Source of the DNA: Mycolicibacterium crocinum
Lineage (GTDB): Bacteria > Actinomycetota > Actinomycetes > Mycobacteriales > Mycobacteriaceae
Length of the DNA: 64,000 nucleotides
Assembly (NCBI RefSeq): GCF_022370635.2
Contig: NZ_CP092362.2
Coordinates: forward strand, 5,580,001 to 5,644,000
Direction: 5' to 3'
Shown here piece after piece: positions 8,559 through 17,458 of this stretch. Every line of letters begins with the position of its first letter. Positions within the stretch are counted from its first letter, which is position 1. Under the pieces are notes generated by a model that had not been told where the DNA came from, searched no databases, and saw nothing but the letters and a program-made list of their open reading frames with translations. The position numbers and the translations under genes are program-made.

Positions 8559-9218
8559 GTGCACACGTATCGCCGCGCACCGATTTTTGCCGCCGCCGCC
8601 CTAGTAATCGGCGCACACGTCACGGCGCCGACTGCACTGGCCGATACCTGCCCTGATGTTCACGTCGTCTACGCCCGCGGAACCGACACCATTCCCCCGT
8701 TCGACCAAGTCGGGCAAGCTCTCGTCAACTCGTTGAGCACGCAGCTTGCGGGCAGATCAATGTCGGTCTACGGCATCAACTACCCGGCAACATGGGACTT
8801 GAACAACGGAACGACCTCCGGTGCCAATGACGGCTGGGTCCACATCCAGAATCTGGTGGCGGCATGCCCGGCCACCCGATTGATACTGGGCGGATACTCC
8901 CAGGGCGCCGACGTGATCGACCTACTTACCACTACCTCCGGTGCCGCGTTCGGTACCCCGACCCCGATGCCGGACGCCATCGCAAGTCACGTCGCAGCGG
9001 TCGTGGTTTTTGGTAACCCATCGCGCAAGGTCGGTGGCGGGCCTCTGCCGTCGAGAAGCCCGCTGTACGGCGAAAAAGCCGTCGACGTGTGCCTGACTGG
9101 CGACCCTATCTGCTCCAACGGCACAAACCTGTTCGCGCACAGCCAGTACGTGAGTTCCGGCGTGGTCAATCAAGCAGCGCAGTTCGCGGCTGGTCGGGTC
9201 TCTCCGGTCGCCGGGTGA
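8559..9218 (+). CDS. Secreted cutinase family serine esterase
   Basis: A 219-residue exported alpha/beta hydrolase. The signal peptide is MHTYRRAPIFAAAALVIGAH with cleavage near ALADT. The catalytic elements of cutinases are visible: nucleophile in LGGYSQGADV, aspartate in CLTGDPICSNG and histidine in LFAHSQYV, plus disulfide cysteines (ADTCPD, AACPAT, VCLTGDPIC). It likely cleaves lipid esters outside the cell. The start is the GTG at 8559; the frame is open much further upstream but the signal peptide fixes the start, and no strong ribosome-binding site is seen. Position corresponds to cut5 (Rv3724A/B), which as I recall is split in M. tuberculosis; here the frame is intact. Confidence 0.88.
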   Translation: MHTYRRAPIFAAAALVIGAHVTAPTALADTCPDVHVVYARGTDTIPPFDQVGQALVNSLSTQLAGRSMSVYGINYPATWDLNNGTTSGANDGWVHIQNLVAACPATRLILGGYSQGADVIDLLTTTSGAAFGTPTPMPDAIASHVAAVVVFGNPSRKVGGGPLPSRSPLYGEKAVDVCLTGDPICSNGTNLFAHSQYVSSGVVNQAAQFAAGRVSPVAG

Positions 9219-9264
9219 TGTGAACTGGGCGAGTCACCTTGCAAACCACGAGGTTGGTTCTTCG

Positions 9265-9874
9265 CTACTCCGGCGTGACGGCGGTCGTGGTCGGCAGGCT
9301 CAGCGCAATGTCGGAGATATTGATGCCACCAAATTGCGTGAAGTTTTCGAACGCTGTCGCCGAGCTGGTGATCTGCAAGCTCAACTTGTCGTCCAGGCTG
9401 ATTGTGTAGGCGATCGCCTCCAACGGGATGTTCACCTCGTGAGACTGGCCGTCAAGCGTCACTGGGACGGGCGTGACGACGTTGCCCACCACCCGTCCGG
9501 TGGTGTCATCGACGATCTGTGCGTACACGAACCGACTCGTGCCGACGCCGGAATAGGTGAATGCAAGCTGCGGTGATCCGACGATGTTCTCGGTGCTGAG
9601 CGGGGCGGTGATACTTACGTTGATCGCATTGCGCGCGGGAGCGCCACCTCCGAGTGAGTAGGGGAACGAGACCCCCGGCAGCGGTCCAGAGCCGCCGATC
9701 AGCGGAATCAGGCCGAGGAAGCCACCGGCACCCGAGGCCACGACACTTCCGGTGACGAATCCCGCATCGGTCGGCAGGAGGTCCGACTTATAGAAGGTGC
9801 CGTTTTGGTCGACGTACTGGAAGACCGGCACGCCGTCCGCAGGGTTGCCGTCAAACTTGACGTACTGATCTAGC
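9265..9874 (-). pseudogene. 3' fragment of IS-interrupted CocE/X-Pro-dipeptidase-like secreted hydrolase
   Basis: This fragment encodes the last 201 residues of the gene whose first 635 codons lie at 10952-12855. Removing the IS and one copy of the 6-bp duplication restores one frame, MAWLDQYVKFDG followed by NPADGVPVFQYV, with no stop and no shift. The fragment holds a beta-rich region (LAFTYSGVGTSRFVYAQIVD, GQSHEVNIPLEAIAY, DKLSLQITSS) typical of the C-terminal jelly-roll domain of the CocE/PepX hydrolase class. It has no plausible own start except an internal ATG at 9831, without a signal peptide, so it is probably silent. Confidence 0.9.
9869..9874. repeat. Left target-site duplication of the IS481-family element
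   Basis: TCTAGC, identical to 10952-10957 on the other side. It matches the NCTAGN target preference known for IS481. The preceding A (9868) also equals the last base of the element, so a 7-bp reading is equally possible. Confidence 0.9.
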
Positions 9875-10847
9875 TGTTCTTCACGGGCAGGTTGTGAACG
9901 CGTAGGCGGTCGATTGGTGTCTTGCTCTTGATGCCGGTGTGGGGTCGATGGTGATTGTAGTGATGTAGCCAGCTCTGGTAGGTCGCTGCGCGGGCTTCAT
10001 CGGAGAAGTAGGTCTGGGCGTAGGCCCATTCCTGGTTGAGGGTGCGGTTGAATCGCTCGACCTTTCCGTTGGTTTGCGGGCGGTAGGGGCGGGTCTTCTT
10101 GTGAGCGATATCGTCGCCCAACGCTTCAGCGAAAAGCTTTGATCGATAACAGGATCCGTTATCGGTGAGGACCCGTTTAACCACAATGTCGTGCTCGCCG
10201 AAGAAGGCCTTGGCACGTCCCCAGAACGCTGATGCGGTCTCTTTACGTTCGTCGGTGAGGATCTCTGAGTAGGCCAGCCGGGAGTGGTCATCGACCGCGT
10301 GGTGCAGGTAGGCATAACCGCGGCCCTGCTTTTTGTTGTGGCGATTGCCGATCGTGCGACCCAGCTTGCGATGCCCGCCCCCGTCGGGGATACGACCAAG
10401 CTTTTTGATGTCGACATGGATCAGATCCCCGGGCGCAGCGTGTTCGTAGCGACGCGCCTTGGCTCGCCGCACTGGCAGACCGCTGGCCTGATCCAAATCA
10501 CGCAGCAGCGGCATCCGGTAGCGGCGCAGTACCGCCTCAACGGTCGAGCGGGGTAGTCGCAAGTGAGCGGCGATGCGGTGCGGGCCCCACCGACGCGTGA
10601 AGCGCACCTTGATAATCCGGCGTTCCCGACGCCGCGCCAGCTGCCGCGGGCTGCGATGCGGTCGACTGGACTGGTCGTTCATCGCCTCCTGGCCGCCGAC
10701 GCGGTACCGGTCGGCCCACTTCTTGGCCGTGGCGCTCGAGCACTGAAATCGTTCTGCGGCCCGAGCGTAAGTCCATCCGTCCTCGACGACACAACGAGCC
10801 AGCCGCAACCGGCCCTTCGGAGTCAAACAGGCATTAGCGTGAACCAT
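9870..10847 (-). CDS. IS481-family transposase
   Basis: A 325-residue DDE transposase. The N-terminal helix-turn-helix reads RLRLARCVVEDGWTYARAAERF and SSATAKKWADRYR. The catalytic triad fits D in LIHVDIKKLG, D in VLTDNGSCY and E in NGKVERFNRT. The last codons lie at the left tip of the element: the TAG stop (9870-9872) and most of the final serine codon are in the target duplication, not in the IS, so insertion at CTAG supplied the stop. The start ATG at 10847 lies about 100 bp inside the right end. Confidence 0.95.
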   Translation of the reverse strand: MVHANACLTPKGRLRLARCVVEDGWTYARAAERFQCSSATAKKWADRYRVGGQEAMNDQSSRPHRSPRQLARRRERRIIKVRFTRRWGPHRIAAHLRLPRSTVEAVLRRYRMPLLRDLDQASGLPVRRAKARRYEHAAPGDLIHVDIKKLGRIPDGGGHRKLGRTIGNRHNKKQGRGYAYLHHAVDDHSRLAYSEILTDERKETASAFWGRAKAFFGEHDIVVKRVLTDNGSCYRSKLFAEALGDDIAHKKTRPYRPQTNGKVERFNRTLNQEWAYAQTYFSDEARAATYQSWLHHYNHHRPHTGIKSKTPIDRLRVHNLPVKNS

Positions 10848-10951
10848 GAGGACCTCTCGGTGATCGATGTGCGTGTGGTAACCACACCGATACCGGAGGT
10901 CCTCACCTATAACCGCTCACCACGCCGTTCACAACCTGTCGAAGAGTTACA
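9875..10951 (-). mobile_element. IS481-family insertion sequence, complete, 1077 bp
   Basis: The element begins and ends with TGT...ACA. The left end (9875 inward) and the complement of the right end (10951 inward) share CAGGTTGTGAACG exactly, both starting 13 bases from the tip, with looser matches outside it. It carries one transposase gene on the minus strand and is flanked by identical TCTAGC duplications. It interrupts a secreted hydrolase gene in the same orientation. The clean duplication and intact flanking frame argue for a recent insertion. Confidence 0.93.
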
Positions 10952-10957
10952 TCTAGC
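10952..10957. repeat. Right target-site duplication of the IS481-family element
   Basis: TCTAGC, the second copy of the 6-bp duplication at 9869-9874. Confidence 0.9.
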
Positions 10958-12855
10958 CACGCCATCGTGCTGTTCATGATGATGGCGTCCTGCTCCGGGC
11001 TCGCCGGATTCAAGCAATTGCCGTGCCCACCGCAATACCAGATCGTCTTGACCGTGGTGCCGTCTGTGCTCAAAATCTGACCGTTGGCCATTGCTTGATC
11101 CAGCGTGAACAAGACATCGACGGTGCCCTGGATCATCAGCGTCGGAATGTCGACATTGCCGACGAGCACGGTCGGGCCGCTACTGGCGATCACCGACTGC
11201 GCAACCTGAGTCAGAATGCCCAACAGGTCGCCGGTGACGATGCCGACATAGATCTGGTTGTTGATCCGTGCGCCGGTGGTCACCAAGCCCAGCAGAAGCA
11301 ACGAGGCGTAGGCGGTCTTGAACGCCGAATCCGGGTACAGCGAGCTGTTCAGCGAGTTCCACGAGATGCCAGGGACGATCGCGTCGATGCGACTGTCGGT
11401 GGCCGCGCTCACCCATTGGATGGCGCCGCCGTAGGACCCGCCGACCATGCCGAGCAGTGGATCACCGGAGTCCGTCGCGACTTTCGTGACGAACGGGTTA
11501 TCGGTACCGGTGGGGTTAGTGCCGACGGCCCAATTGATGATCGCGGTGACGTCACGTGCTTCGAAGAACGGCGAGTCCAGCTGCAAGATGCCGCCGGAGG
11601 CGAACTCGCCGCGGGGATCCCAGGTGATGACGTTATAGCCGTCGCCGCGCAGGGTCTGGATGCCGGGCACTAGATTGCCGCTGCCGGCCGAGCCCCACTC
11701 GGTGTACGGATTGGTGGCCCCTGGCGAGGCGATTCCGGGTCCGTTGAGAACCGTGGGCGCGGCAGTCCCTTGCGGGACAGCGGTTGTCGAGGCGGGGAAG
11801 AAGTTGGTGCTGATCAAAGTGCCGTCAAAGGAGGTGACCATTGCGGTGAAGGCGACCGGTGCACCGACCGGGATGTCGGCCAGCGTCGAATCAAACGACG
11901 CCACTTGCGCCGATCCGATGAGCGGCGCGAGGATATCGCTGACCACCGGGGCCTGCTGCAAGATCACCAATACCTGCGGTACGAACCCACCCACGATAGG
12001 CAGGCCAGTCAAGAACTGATCAAACTGCGTGTTCTGCGCGACCAGGATCTTGAACTGCTCGGTGGCGCCCCCGTTGAGCACCGACACGTCGGGAAGATAG
12101 GTGAAGGCACCGGTCGTGGAAGTCGGACTGAAGGTGACCTTTCCGCCGTAGTTGGGCGCACTGATCAGGGTGTACTTCAACGGGATACCGGTGGGTGCAA
12201 CGGCATTGGCGTTGCCATTAAGTATGCCGTCGATGAACTCGATCGTCGGGGCGACCTGAATTGGATTGGCCGACAACAGAGATGACGTAGCGTTGGATGC
12301 TGACGCAGCGGAAGTGGTTGCTTCGATCACAGATTCGCGACGAACCAAGGCCGCGTAGGCCAGCGTCAGCGGCGAGTCGACCGGCAGCGTCGGCAGTCCG
12401 CCGGTGAACGGATCGAGCGCACTGTGCAGTGCGGTGCTCAACACAGGCAGCCTGGGCGCCAGCGAGGCGACCGGAGTTACCGACGATGATCCTGAGGTGT
12501 TTGCGGTCGGGTCGGTGGAACTTGTCGTGTGCGCGGACACCGCGGAATCCGCAAGCGACAATGCGGCACCGGCCTTCGAATGCTTCAAACCCCTCCGGGC
12601 CCCACCGGTGCCAACTGCCTGCCCTGACCCGGCAGCCGTCCGCTTCGACGGCCCGGTGGTCTTGGACGCCCCCGTCGACCTAGCTGTGGACGAACCGGAA
12701 TCTCCGCTCGCAGAACCCGAATTCGAGCCTGCCGCCGATGATCCCGTCGACCCGTCCGCCCATGCGACGCCGAATCCCGAGGAGAACAACGCGGCGCCCA
12801 CTCCGAGGGCTACCGCCAATCCGCCGACCCGCCCGACAAACCTCGAAGCACCCAT
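10952..12855 (-). pseudogene. 5' fragment of IS-interrupted secreted CocE/X-Pro-dipeptidase-like hydrolase
   Basis: Residues 1-635 of an original 835-residue protein. The signal peptide (GRVGGLAVALGVGAALFSSG, cleavage near AWADG) is followed by a Ser/Thr/Gly-rich linker (about 35-130), an all-beta Ig-like region (about 195-270, TFSPTSTTGAFTYLPD) and an alpha/beta hydrolase. The triad is visible: Ser474 in GGSYGG, Asp580 in GTVDVLF, His611 in GGHGNC; WDPRGEF supports the CocE/PepX class. After residue 635 the frame runs 15 codons into the element and stops at 10903, so a secreted catalytic core without its C-terminal domain could still be made. Substrate unknown. Confidence 0.88.
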
Positions 12856-12944
12856 GACTCTCTAACCTCCCGACCAACGGCGAAAGCGCCTCAGCGGAGG
12901 GTAAGCCCGCAGACCGGCGCGGAATCGCGAAACGCCGAAACTGT

Positions 12945-12979
12945 CAGCAACTAATTTGCCCTGCAGACAAAATTAGCTG
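12945..12979 (-). terminator. Possible AT-rich hairpin downstream of the PecA-like gene
   Basis: CTAATTTG (12951-12958) and CAAAATTAG (12968-12976) form an inverted repeat with one bulged A, about 25 bp after the PecA-like stop on the minus strand. There is no U-tract, so a terminator role is weakly supported; the AT richness stands out from the GC-rich surroundings. Confidence 0.3.
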
Positions 12980-13001
12980 AGTCACGTTGGCCGCCAAAGG
13001 A

Positions 13002-14759
13002 TCAGGCGTAGTCGAAACGTGTCGAGCCCTGTCCATCCGGCGTGGTGTAGTCGAGGTAGACGGGGCCATTCTGGTAGGGGATGTACCCGGTGTTGATGAG
13101 CACACTCGAAGGTGAACCCGAAATCACAGTCGGAGCGTTCCGCGAGGTGACGACGTAGGAGTACAGCAGCACCCCGTCGGTGGTGTACACCGAGATCCGA
13201 GTGCCGACTGGAACAGGGCCGTTCACAGTGCCGCCAGTCATTGACTGCAGCATCGTCCCGTAGACGCCACCCGAGTCGATGATGGCGCCGACCTTCGTCG
13301 GCGAACCGTTGTTGATCGCCACATTCAGGTAAGCATCGGGCGCGCCGGATACCGACGCGCGGGTCGGCAGCGGGTTGGGGCCGAAGACCATCACGCCGGC
13401 GAACCCGAGCAGCAAGCCCTGATATAGGAATACACCCTGGCTGAGGTCACCCGGCAGCGCGGTCGTCGGCAGGCCCTGTGGTCCGGGGCCCGCCGCGTTG
13501 GCGCCGATACCGAGCACGCCAGACGCGCCACCAAGCTGATTGAAGAAGGCCATGGCTTCCGTCGCGTCGGCGGGGTCGACGATGTTCACATTCGTCGGTC
13601 CGGTGAAGATGCCATTGCCGAAGTCAACGGTCGTCGTATAGGTCGAGTAGTCGTAGCTCAGACCGCCGCTGTACCCGCTGGTGCCGTGATTGCCAGTCGC
13701 AACCAGGGGGGCGGCATTACCGACCGACGACATAGTGACGACCAGCCCCGAGGATCCGGTGTCGACGAGCACGGGTATGGCGCGTCCGCCGTTGATCGAC
13801 ACGTAGACGATCGGCTCGGTGGTGGACCGCATCGTCACCGGAACAAACGCATAGACCCGGCCATTGAGGGCCGCCGTGCTGACCAGGTTTTGCACCGACG
13901 AGATCCCGCCTGTCCCCTCCAGAGCGCCGACAAGCGGGAGGAACAGCCCTGCGCTGTTCAACGCGGTGGTCGCCAGTGCGGGCAGCAATACCGCACCAAG
14001 CAGGCTGACCCCGGCCAGTTGGTGCACGATCGGAACGCCTGCCGTTTGGGCGAAGAGCAACTGGGTTGGCGTTATCGAGTTCTCCCAGGTGTTCAACGAC
14101 AACGTGGCCTGCGAGAGCAGCACCTGCGGTACGACCGCGACCAGGCCGGCGGGGATGTTCCCACTGCCCCACGTCTGCTGCTGCAATTCCGACTGCGCCT
14201 CGGCGATTTGTTGCAGGGCCAGGCTCACCGCGACATTCGCGACGACTGGCGGTGTCGACGGCAGCCAGGAGTAGGTGACGGGCGTCGAACCGGCCGCCGG
14301 CGCGGTGGTCACGGCCGCCACGGTAGGCACACGAGCTGAATGAGCAGTCGTCGCCGTGGTGGTCTCGGCTGCGGTGGTCTTGACCGTCGCCGTCTCAGTG
14401 GCAGCGGCGTCGACTTGCGCGACGGCGGAGGCGCCACTCGCCTCAGGCGACGACGCCTTGCGAGAGCTGATGCTTCCGCCCGGCAAGGTCGCGGCGCCCG
14501 CGCGCGCTGAGTGTGCGACGGCCTTCTTGGTCGTGTTCGACTCGGTGCCGTTCGACGACGTCGAGCCGCTTTCGGAGCTGCTCGCCGAGGTCTTAGCCGC
14601 ACCCGACCCAGCGCCGGTGTCGGCGTAGGCGACGGCTGATCCGCTGGCCAGCGCGGCACCGAGACCCAAGGTCACGGCACCGGCACCCAGCCACGCGTAC
14701 GGCTGGCGGCGGCCCCGCCGGGCGCGGTGAGCGCCTCGTCCGCTGTGGCTGTGGCTCAT
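13002..14759 (-). CDS. PecA-type secreted aspartic protease with Ser/Thr-rich linker
   Basis: A 585-residue protein. After a basic start (SGRGAHRARRGRRQP) comes a hydrophobic export segment YAWLGAGAVTLGLGAALASG with cleavage near VAYADT, a Ser/Thr/Ala linker (about 50-160) and a C-terminal aspartic protease domain. The two active-site aspartates are in LVDTGSSG (D333) and AIIDSGG (D495), the pattern of the PecA/PE_PGRS35 family that processes PE-domain proteins at the mycobacterial surface. Here no PE domain is attached; a signal peptide takes its place. The start ATG at 14759 has GGGGGA just upstream; an open extension to 14867 lacks support. The substrate is not predictable. Confidence 0.85.
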   Translation of the reverse strand: MSHSHSGRGAHRARRGRRQPYAWLGAGAVTLGLGAALASGSAVAYADTGAGSGAAKTSASSSESGSTSSNGTESNTTKKAVAHSARAGAATLPGGSISSRKASSPEASGASAVAQVDAAATETATVKTTAAETTTATTAHSARVPTVAAVTTAPAAGSTPVTYSWLPSTPPVVANVAVSLALQQIAEAQSELQQQTWGSGNIPAGLVAVVPQVLLSQATLSLNTWENSITPTQLLFAQTAGVPIVHQLAGVSLLGAVLLPALATTALNSAGLFLPLVGALEGTGGISSVQNLVSTAALNGRVYAFVPVTMRSTTEPIVYVSINGGRAIPVLVDTGSSGLVVTMSSVGNAAPLVATGNHGTSGYSGGLSYDYSTYTTTVDFGNGIFTGPTNVNIVDPADATEAMAFFNQLGGASGVLGIGANAAGPGPQGLPTTALPGDLSQGVFLYQGLLLGFAGVMVFGPNPLPTRASVSGAPDAYLNVAINNGSPTKVGAIIDSGGVYGTMLQSMTGGTVNGPVPVGTRISVYTTDGVLLYSYVVTSRNAPTVISGSPSSVLINTGYIPYQNGPVYLDYTTPDGQGSTRFDYA

Positions 14760-14959
14760 GGTTCCCCCTGTACTCCGACCGCATCGCCAAGCTGAGATTT
14801 TCCTAAGCGAGTTTGCTGAGTGTCTACCACAACAAGCTGTGACGGCAAGAGCCAACCCGCACGGCAATGTCGTGCGGATTTCACGTGTTGCTGGTTCATC
14901 GAGCGCTCACGCCCGACATTTCGAGGGATCGTCGAGCGTCAACGCTCGATCAACGCGCG

Positions 14960-15307
14960 TTACTGGGCGAATTGCAACGTGATCATCGCGTCCGCGGCGA
15001 TGACTTGGCCGGGAGCCGGTATCTGCGTAGCGATCTGATGGGTCCGGTAGGGCGAGTTCGGCAGGTCAGGGGCCTTTGAGAGAACACCCGTCCAGCCCAG
15101 CGTCCGAAGGGCTGGGTCGGCGTCACTCCAATACATCCCCCGCAGATCGGGCATGACAATGGTGGCGGGCGGATGCGCTGTCACGGTTCTGGTCGGCGCC
15201 GCCGAACTGGTGGTCGCCGAGTCACGCGCGGCAACGGGCCGGCCGCCCGACGAGCACGCCCCGACGAAGCAGACCGTCGAAACCACAATCAGCAGTAGCG
15301 GTTTCAC
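14960..15307 (-). CDS. PASTA-domain lipoprotein
   Basis: A 115-residue lipoprotein: signal MKPLLLIVVSTVCFVGACSSGG with lipobox VGAC (C18), a Ser/Thr-rich spacer, then one PASTA-like domain (IVMPDLRGMYWSDADPALRTLG, ending TQIPAPGQVIAADAMITLQF). PASTA domains bind peptidoglycan fragments or act as spacers. Its start overlaps the stop of the PrimPolC gene by four bases, so the two are translationally coupled, although a functional link between a cell-wall lipoprotein and DNA repair is not obvious. The next 200 bp towards the PecA-like gene contain nothing I can name. Confidence 0.8.
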   Translation of the reverse strand: MKPLLLIVVSTVCFVGACSSGGRPVAARDSATTSSAAPTRTVTAHPPATIVMPDLRGMYWSDADPALRTLGWTGVLSKAPDLPNSPYRTHQIATQIPAPGQVIAADAMITLQFAQ

Positions 15308-16353
15308 GTCTTGGGGTTACCGTGTTCGTCCCAGTGCTCCGCCACCTTCTTGCTCGGCTGCACGCGCGGCGGTTCGCCCGGCATCTTCGGATAGTTCGGC
15401 GGGTAGGGCAGGTCGCCGAGACCGCGCTCCTCATCAGCGGCGGCCATCTCCAACAGTGAATCAATTGAGTGCGCAACCGAATCCATCTCGGCCATCGGGT
15501 CACCGCGTTTGGCGATCAGTGCCGGAACGGTGGTGATCGTGAAGTCGTCGGGGTCGGCGTCGCCCAACTCCTCCCACGCCACCGGCGTCGAGACGGTGGC
15601 GATGGCTGTCGCGCGCACGGAGTACGCGCTGGCAAAGGTCCGGTCACGGGCGTTCTGGTTGTAGTCGATGAAGACGCGCTGGCCGCGCTCCTCCTTCCAC
15701 CATGAGGTGGTCACCAGATCCGGCGCCCGACGTTCGAGTTCGCGGGCCAGCGCAATACCGGCGCGGCGGACCGCGATGAAATCCCAGTCCGGCCGGATCC
15801 GCACGAACACGTGCACGCCCCGTCCGCCGGACGTCTTCGGGTAGCCGACCAGCCCCAGTTCATCGAGTACCGGCTTGAGATAGTCGACGGCGATGGTGCG
15901 CGCCTCGGCGAAGCCGGTGCCCGGCTGGGGGTCGAGATCCACCCGCAACTCGTCGGGATGATCGGTGTCCGGGCAGCGAACCTGCCACGGATGCAAGGTA
16001 ATTGTGCCCATCTGCGCGGCCCACACGATCGCCGACGGATGGGTCACCTTCAGCGCGTCCGCGGTGCGCCCCGAGGGGAATGTCACCCGGCAGGTCTCCA
16101 GATAGTCGGGATGCTTTTCGGGCACCCGCTTCTGGTAGATCTCCTCACCCTCGATGCCGTCCGGAAAGCGCTGCAGGTGGGTCGGGCGGTCGCGCAGAGC
16201 GGTCAGCATGGGTCCGCTCGCGACGGTTCGGTAGTACTCGACGAGCTTGCCCTTGGTGCCGTTCGCGCCCAGTTTGGGGAAGTACACCTTGTCCGGGTTG
16301 GTGAGCCGGACGGCGACACCGTCGACGTCAACTTCTTCAGCCTTGGCTGCCAC
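15304..16353 (-). CDS. Prim-PolC, LigD-like polymerase/primase-domain protein
   Basis: A 349-residue stand-alone polymerase domain of the LigD type: VRLTNPDKVYFPKLG, LQRFPDGIEGEEIYQKR, the catalytic DxD in ELRVDLDPQPG, KTSGGRGVHVFVRI and FIDYNQNARDRTFASAYSVR are all family signatures. It fills short gaps with a preference for ribonucleotides. I use the GTG at 16353 because the family's MAAKAEEVDVDG start falls there; the frame is open to 16542. Syntenic with Rv3730c and divergent from ligC, whose product is reported to work with it in base-excision repair in mycobacteria. Confidence 0.92.
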   Translation of the reverse strand: MAAKAEEVDVDGVAVRLTNPDKVYFPKLGANGTKGKLVEYYRTVASGPMLTALRDRPTHLQRFPDGIEGEEIYQKRVPEKHPDYLETCRVTFPSGRTADALKVTHPSAIVWAAQMGTITLHPWQVRCPDTDHPDELRVDLDPQPGTGFAEARTIAVDYLKPVLDELGLVGYPKTSGGRGVHVFVRIRPDWDFIAVRRAGIALARELERRAPDLVTTSWWKEERGQRVFIDYNQNARDRTFASAYSVRATAIATVSTPVAWEELGDADPDDFTITTVPALIAKRGDPMAEMDSVAHSIDSLLEMAAADEERGLGDLPYPPNYPKMPGEPPRVQPSKKVAEHWDEHGNPKT

Positions 16354-16393
16354 CCTTCCGAAGCTACCGCCCCAGGCACGTAAGAATGAACCG

Positions 16394-17458
16394 ATGCAGC
16401 TGCCCGTGAATCCCCCGGTGTCGCCGATGCTCGCCAAATCGGTGCGAACCATCCCGCCCGACGCGTCGTACGAACCGAAATGGGATGGCTTCCGGTCGGT
16501 GTGCTTCCGCGACGGTGATGAGGTCGTATTGGGCAGCCGCAACGAGAAGCCGATGACGCGCTACTTCCCGGAGTTGGTCAGCGCAGCCCTTGCCGAGTTG
16601 CCCGAGCGCTGCGTGATCGACGGTGAGATCGTCATCGCGACGGACTCAGGGCTGGACTTCGAGGCGCTGCAGCAGCGGATCCACCCCGCGGATTCGCGGG
16701 TTCGGATGCTCGCCGAGAAGACGCCTGCGGCGTTTGTCGCGTTCGATCTGCTCGCGTTGGGCGACGACGATTACACCGGGCGGCCGTTCAGCGAGCGGCG
16801 CGCCGCACTGGTGGAGGCATTGGCCGACGTCGGGCCGTCATTTCATGTCACCCCCGCCACCACCGATCCGGAGACCGCGCAGCGGTGGTTCTCCGAATTC
16901 GAGGGAGCCGGTCTCGACGGCGTGATCGCCAAACCGTTGACAGTCACCTATCAGCCCGACAAGCGGGTGATGTTCAAGATCAAGCACGAGCGGACCGCCG
17001 ACTGCGTGGTCGCCGGTTACCGCGTGCACAAGTCGAGCGACGATGCGATCGGGTCGCTGCTGCTGGGCCTCTACTCCGAAGACGGAGCGCTGGCGTCGGT
17101 GGGCGTCATCGGCGCCTTCCCGATGGCCGAGCGGCGACGTCTCTTCACCGAATTGCAGCCCCTGGTAACAGAATTCGAGAATCATCCGTGGAACTGGGCC
17201 GCACTCGAGGCGGGCGAACGCACACCGCAGAAGAACGCCGGATCGCGATGGAACGCCGGCAAAGACCTGTCATTCGTCCCGCTGCGACCCGAGCGGGTCG
17301 TCGAGGTGCGCTACGACCACATGGAGGGCGCGCGGTTTCGGCACACCGCCCAATTCAACCGCTGGCGACCCGATCGTGACCCTCGCTCCTGCACGTACGA
17401 GCAACTCGAACAGCCAGTGACGTTCAGCCTCAGCGAGATCGTGCCCGGGCTCGGCTAG
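16394..17458 (+). CDS. ligC: ATP-dependent DNA ligase LigC
   Basis: A 354-residue ligase with the nucleotidyltransferase motif I in YEPKWDGFR (adenylated lysine K29), motif III-like FVAFDLLAL, motif IV EGAGLDGVIAKP and motif V VMFKIKH, then an OB-fold C-terminal domain ending in RFRHTAQFNRWRPDRDP. It seals nicks in a repair patch synthesised by Prim-PolC, the divergent neighbour, with only 40 bp between the two starts. Start is the ATG at 16394; the open frame upstream overlaps the Prim-PolC gene. Syntenic with Rv3731. Its stop overlaps the convergent DUF302 gene by four bases. Confidence 0.95.
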   Translation: MQLPVNPPVSPMLAKSVRTIPPDASYEPKWDGFRSVCFRDGDEVVLGSRNEKPMTRYFPELVSAALAELPERCVIDGEIVIATDSGLDFEALQQRIHPADSRVRMLAEKTPAAFVAFDLLALGDDDYTGRPFSERRAALVEALADVGPSFHVTPATTDPETAQRWFSEFEGAGLDGVIAKPLTVTYQPDKRVMFKIKHERTADCVVAGYRVHKSSDDAIGSLLLGLYSEDGALASVGVIGAFPMAERRRLFTELQPLVTEFENHPWNWAALEAGERTPQKNAGSRWNAGKDLSFVPLRPERVVEVRYDHMEGARFRHTAQFNRWRPDRDPRSCTYEQLEQPVTFSLSEIVPGLG

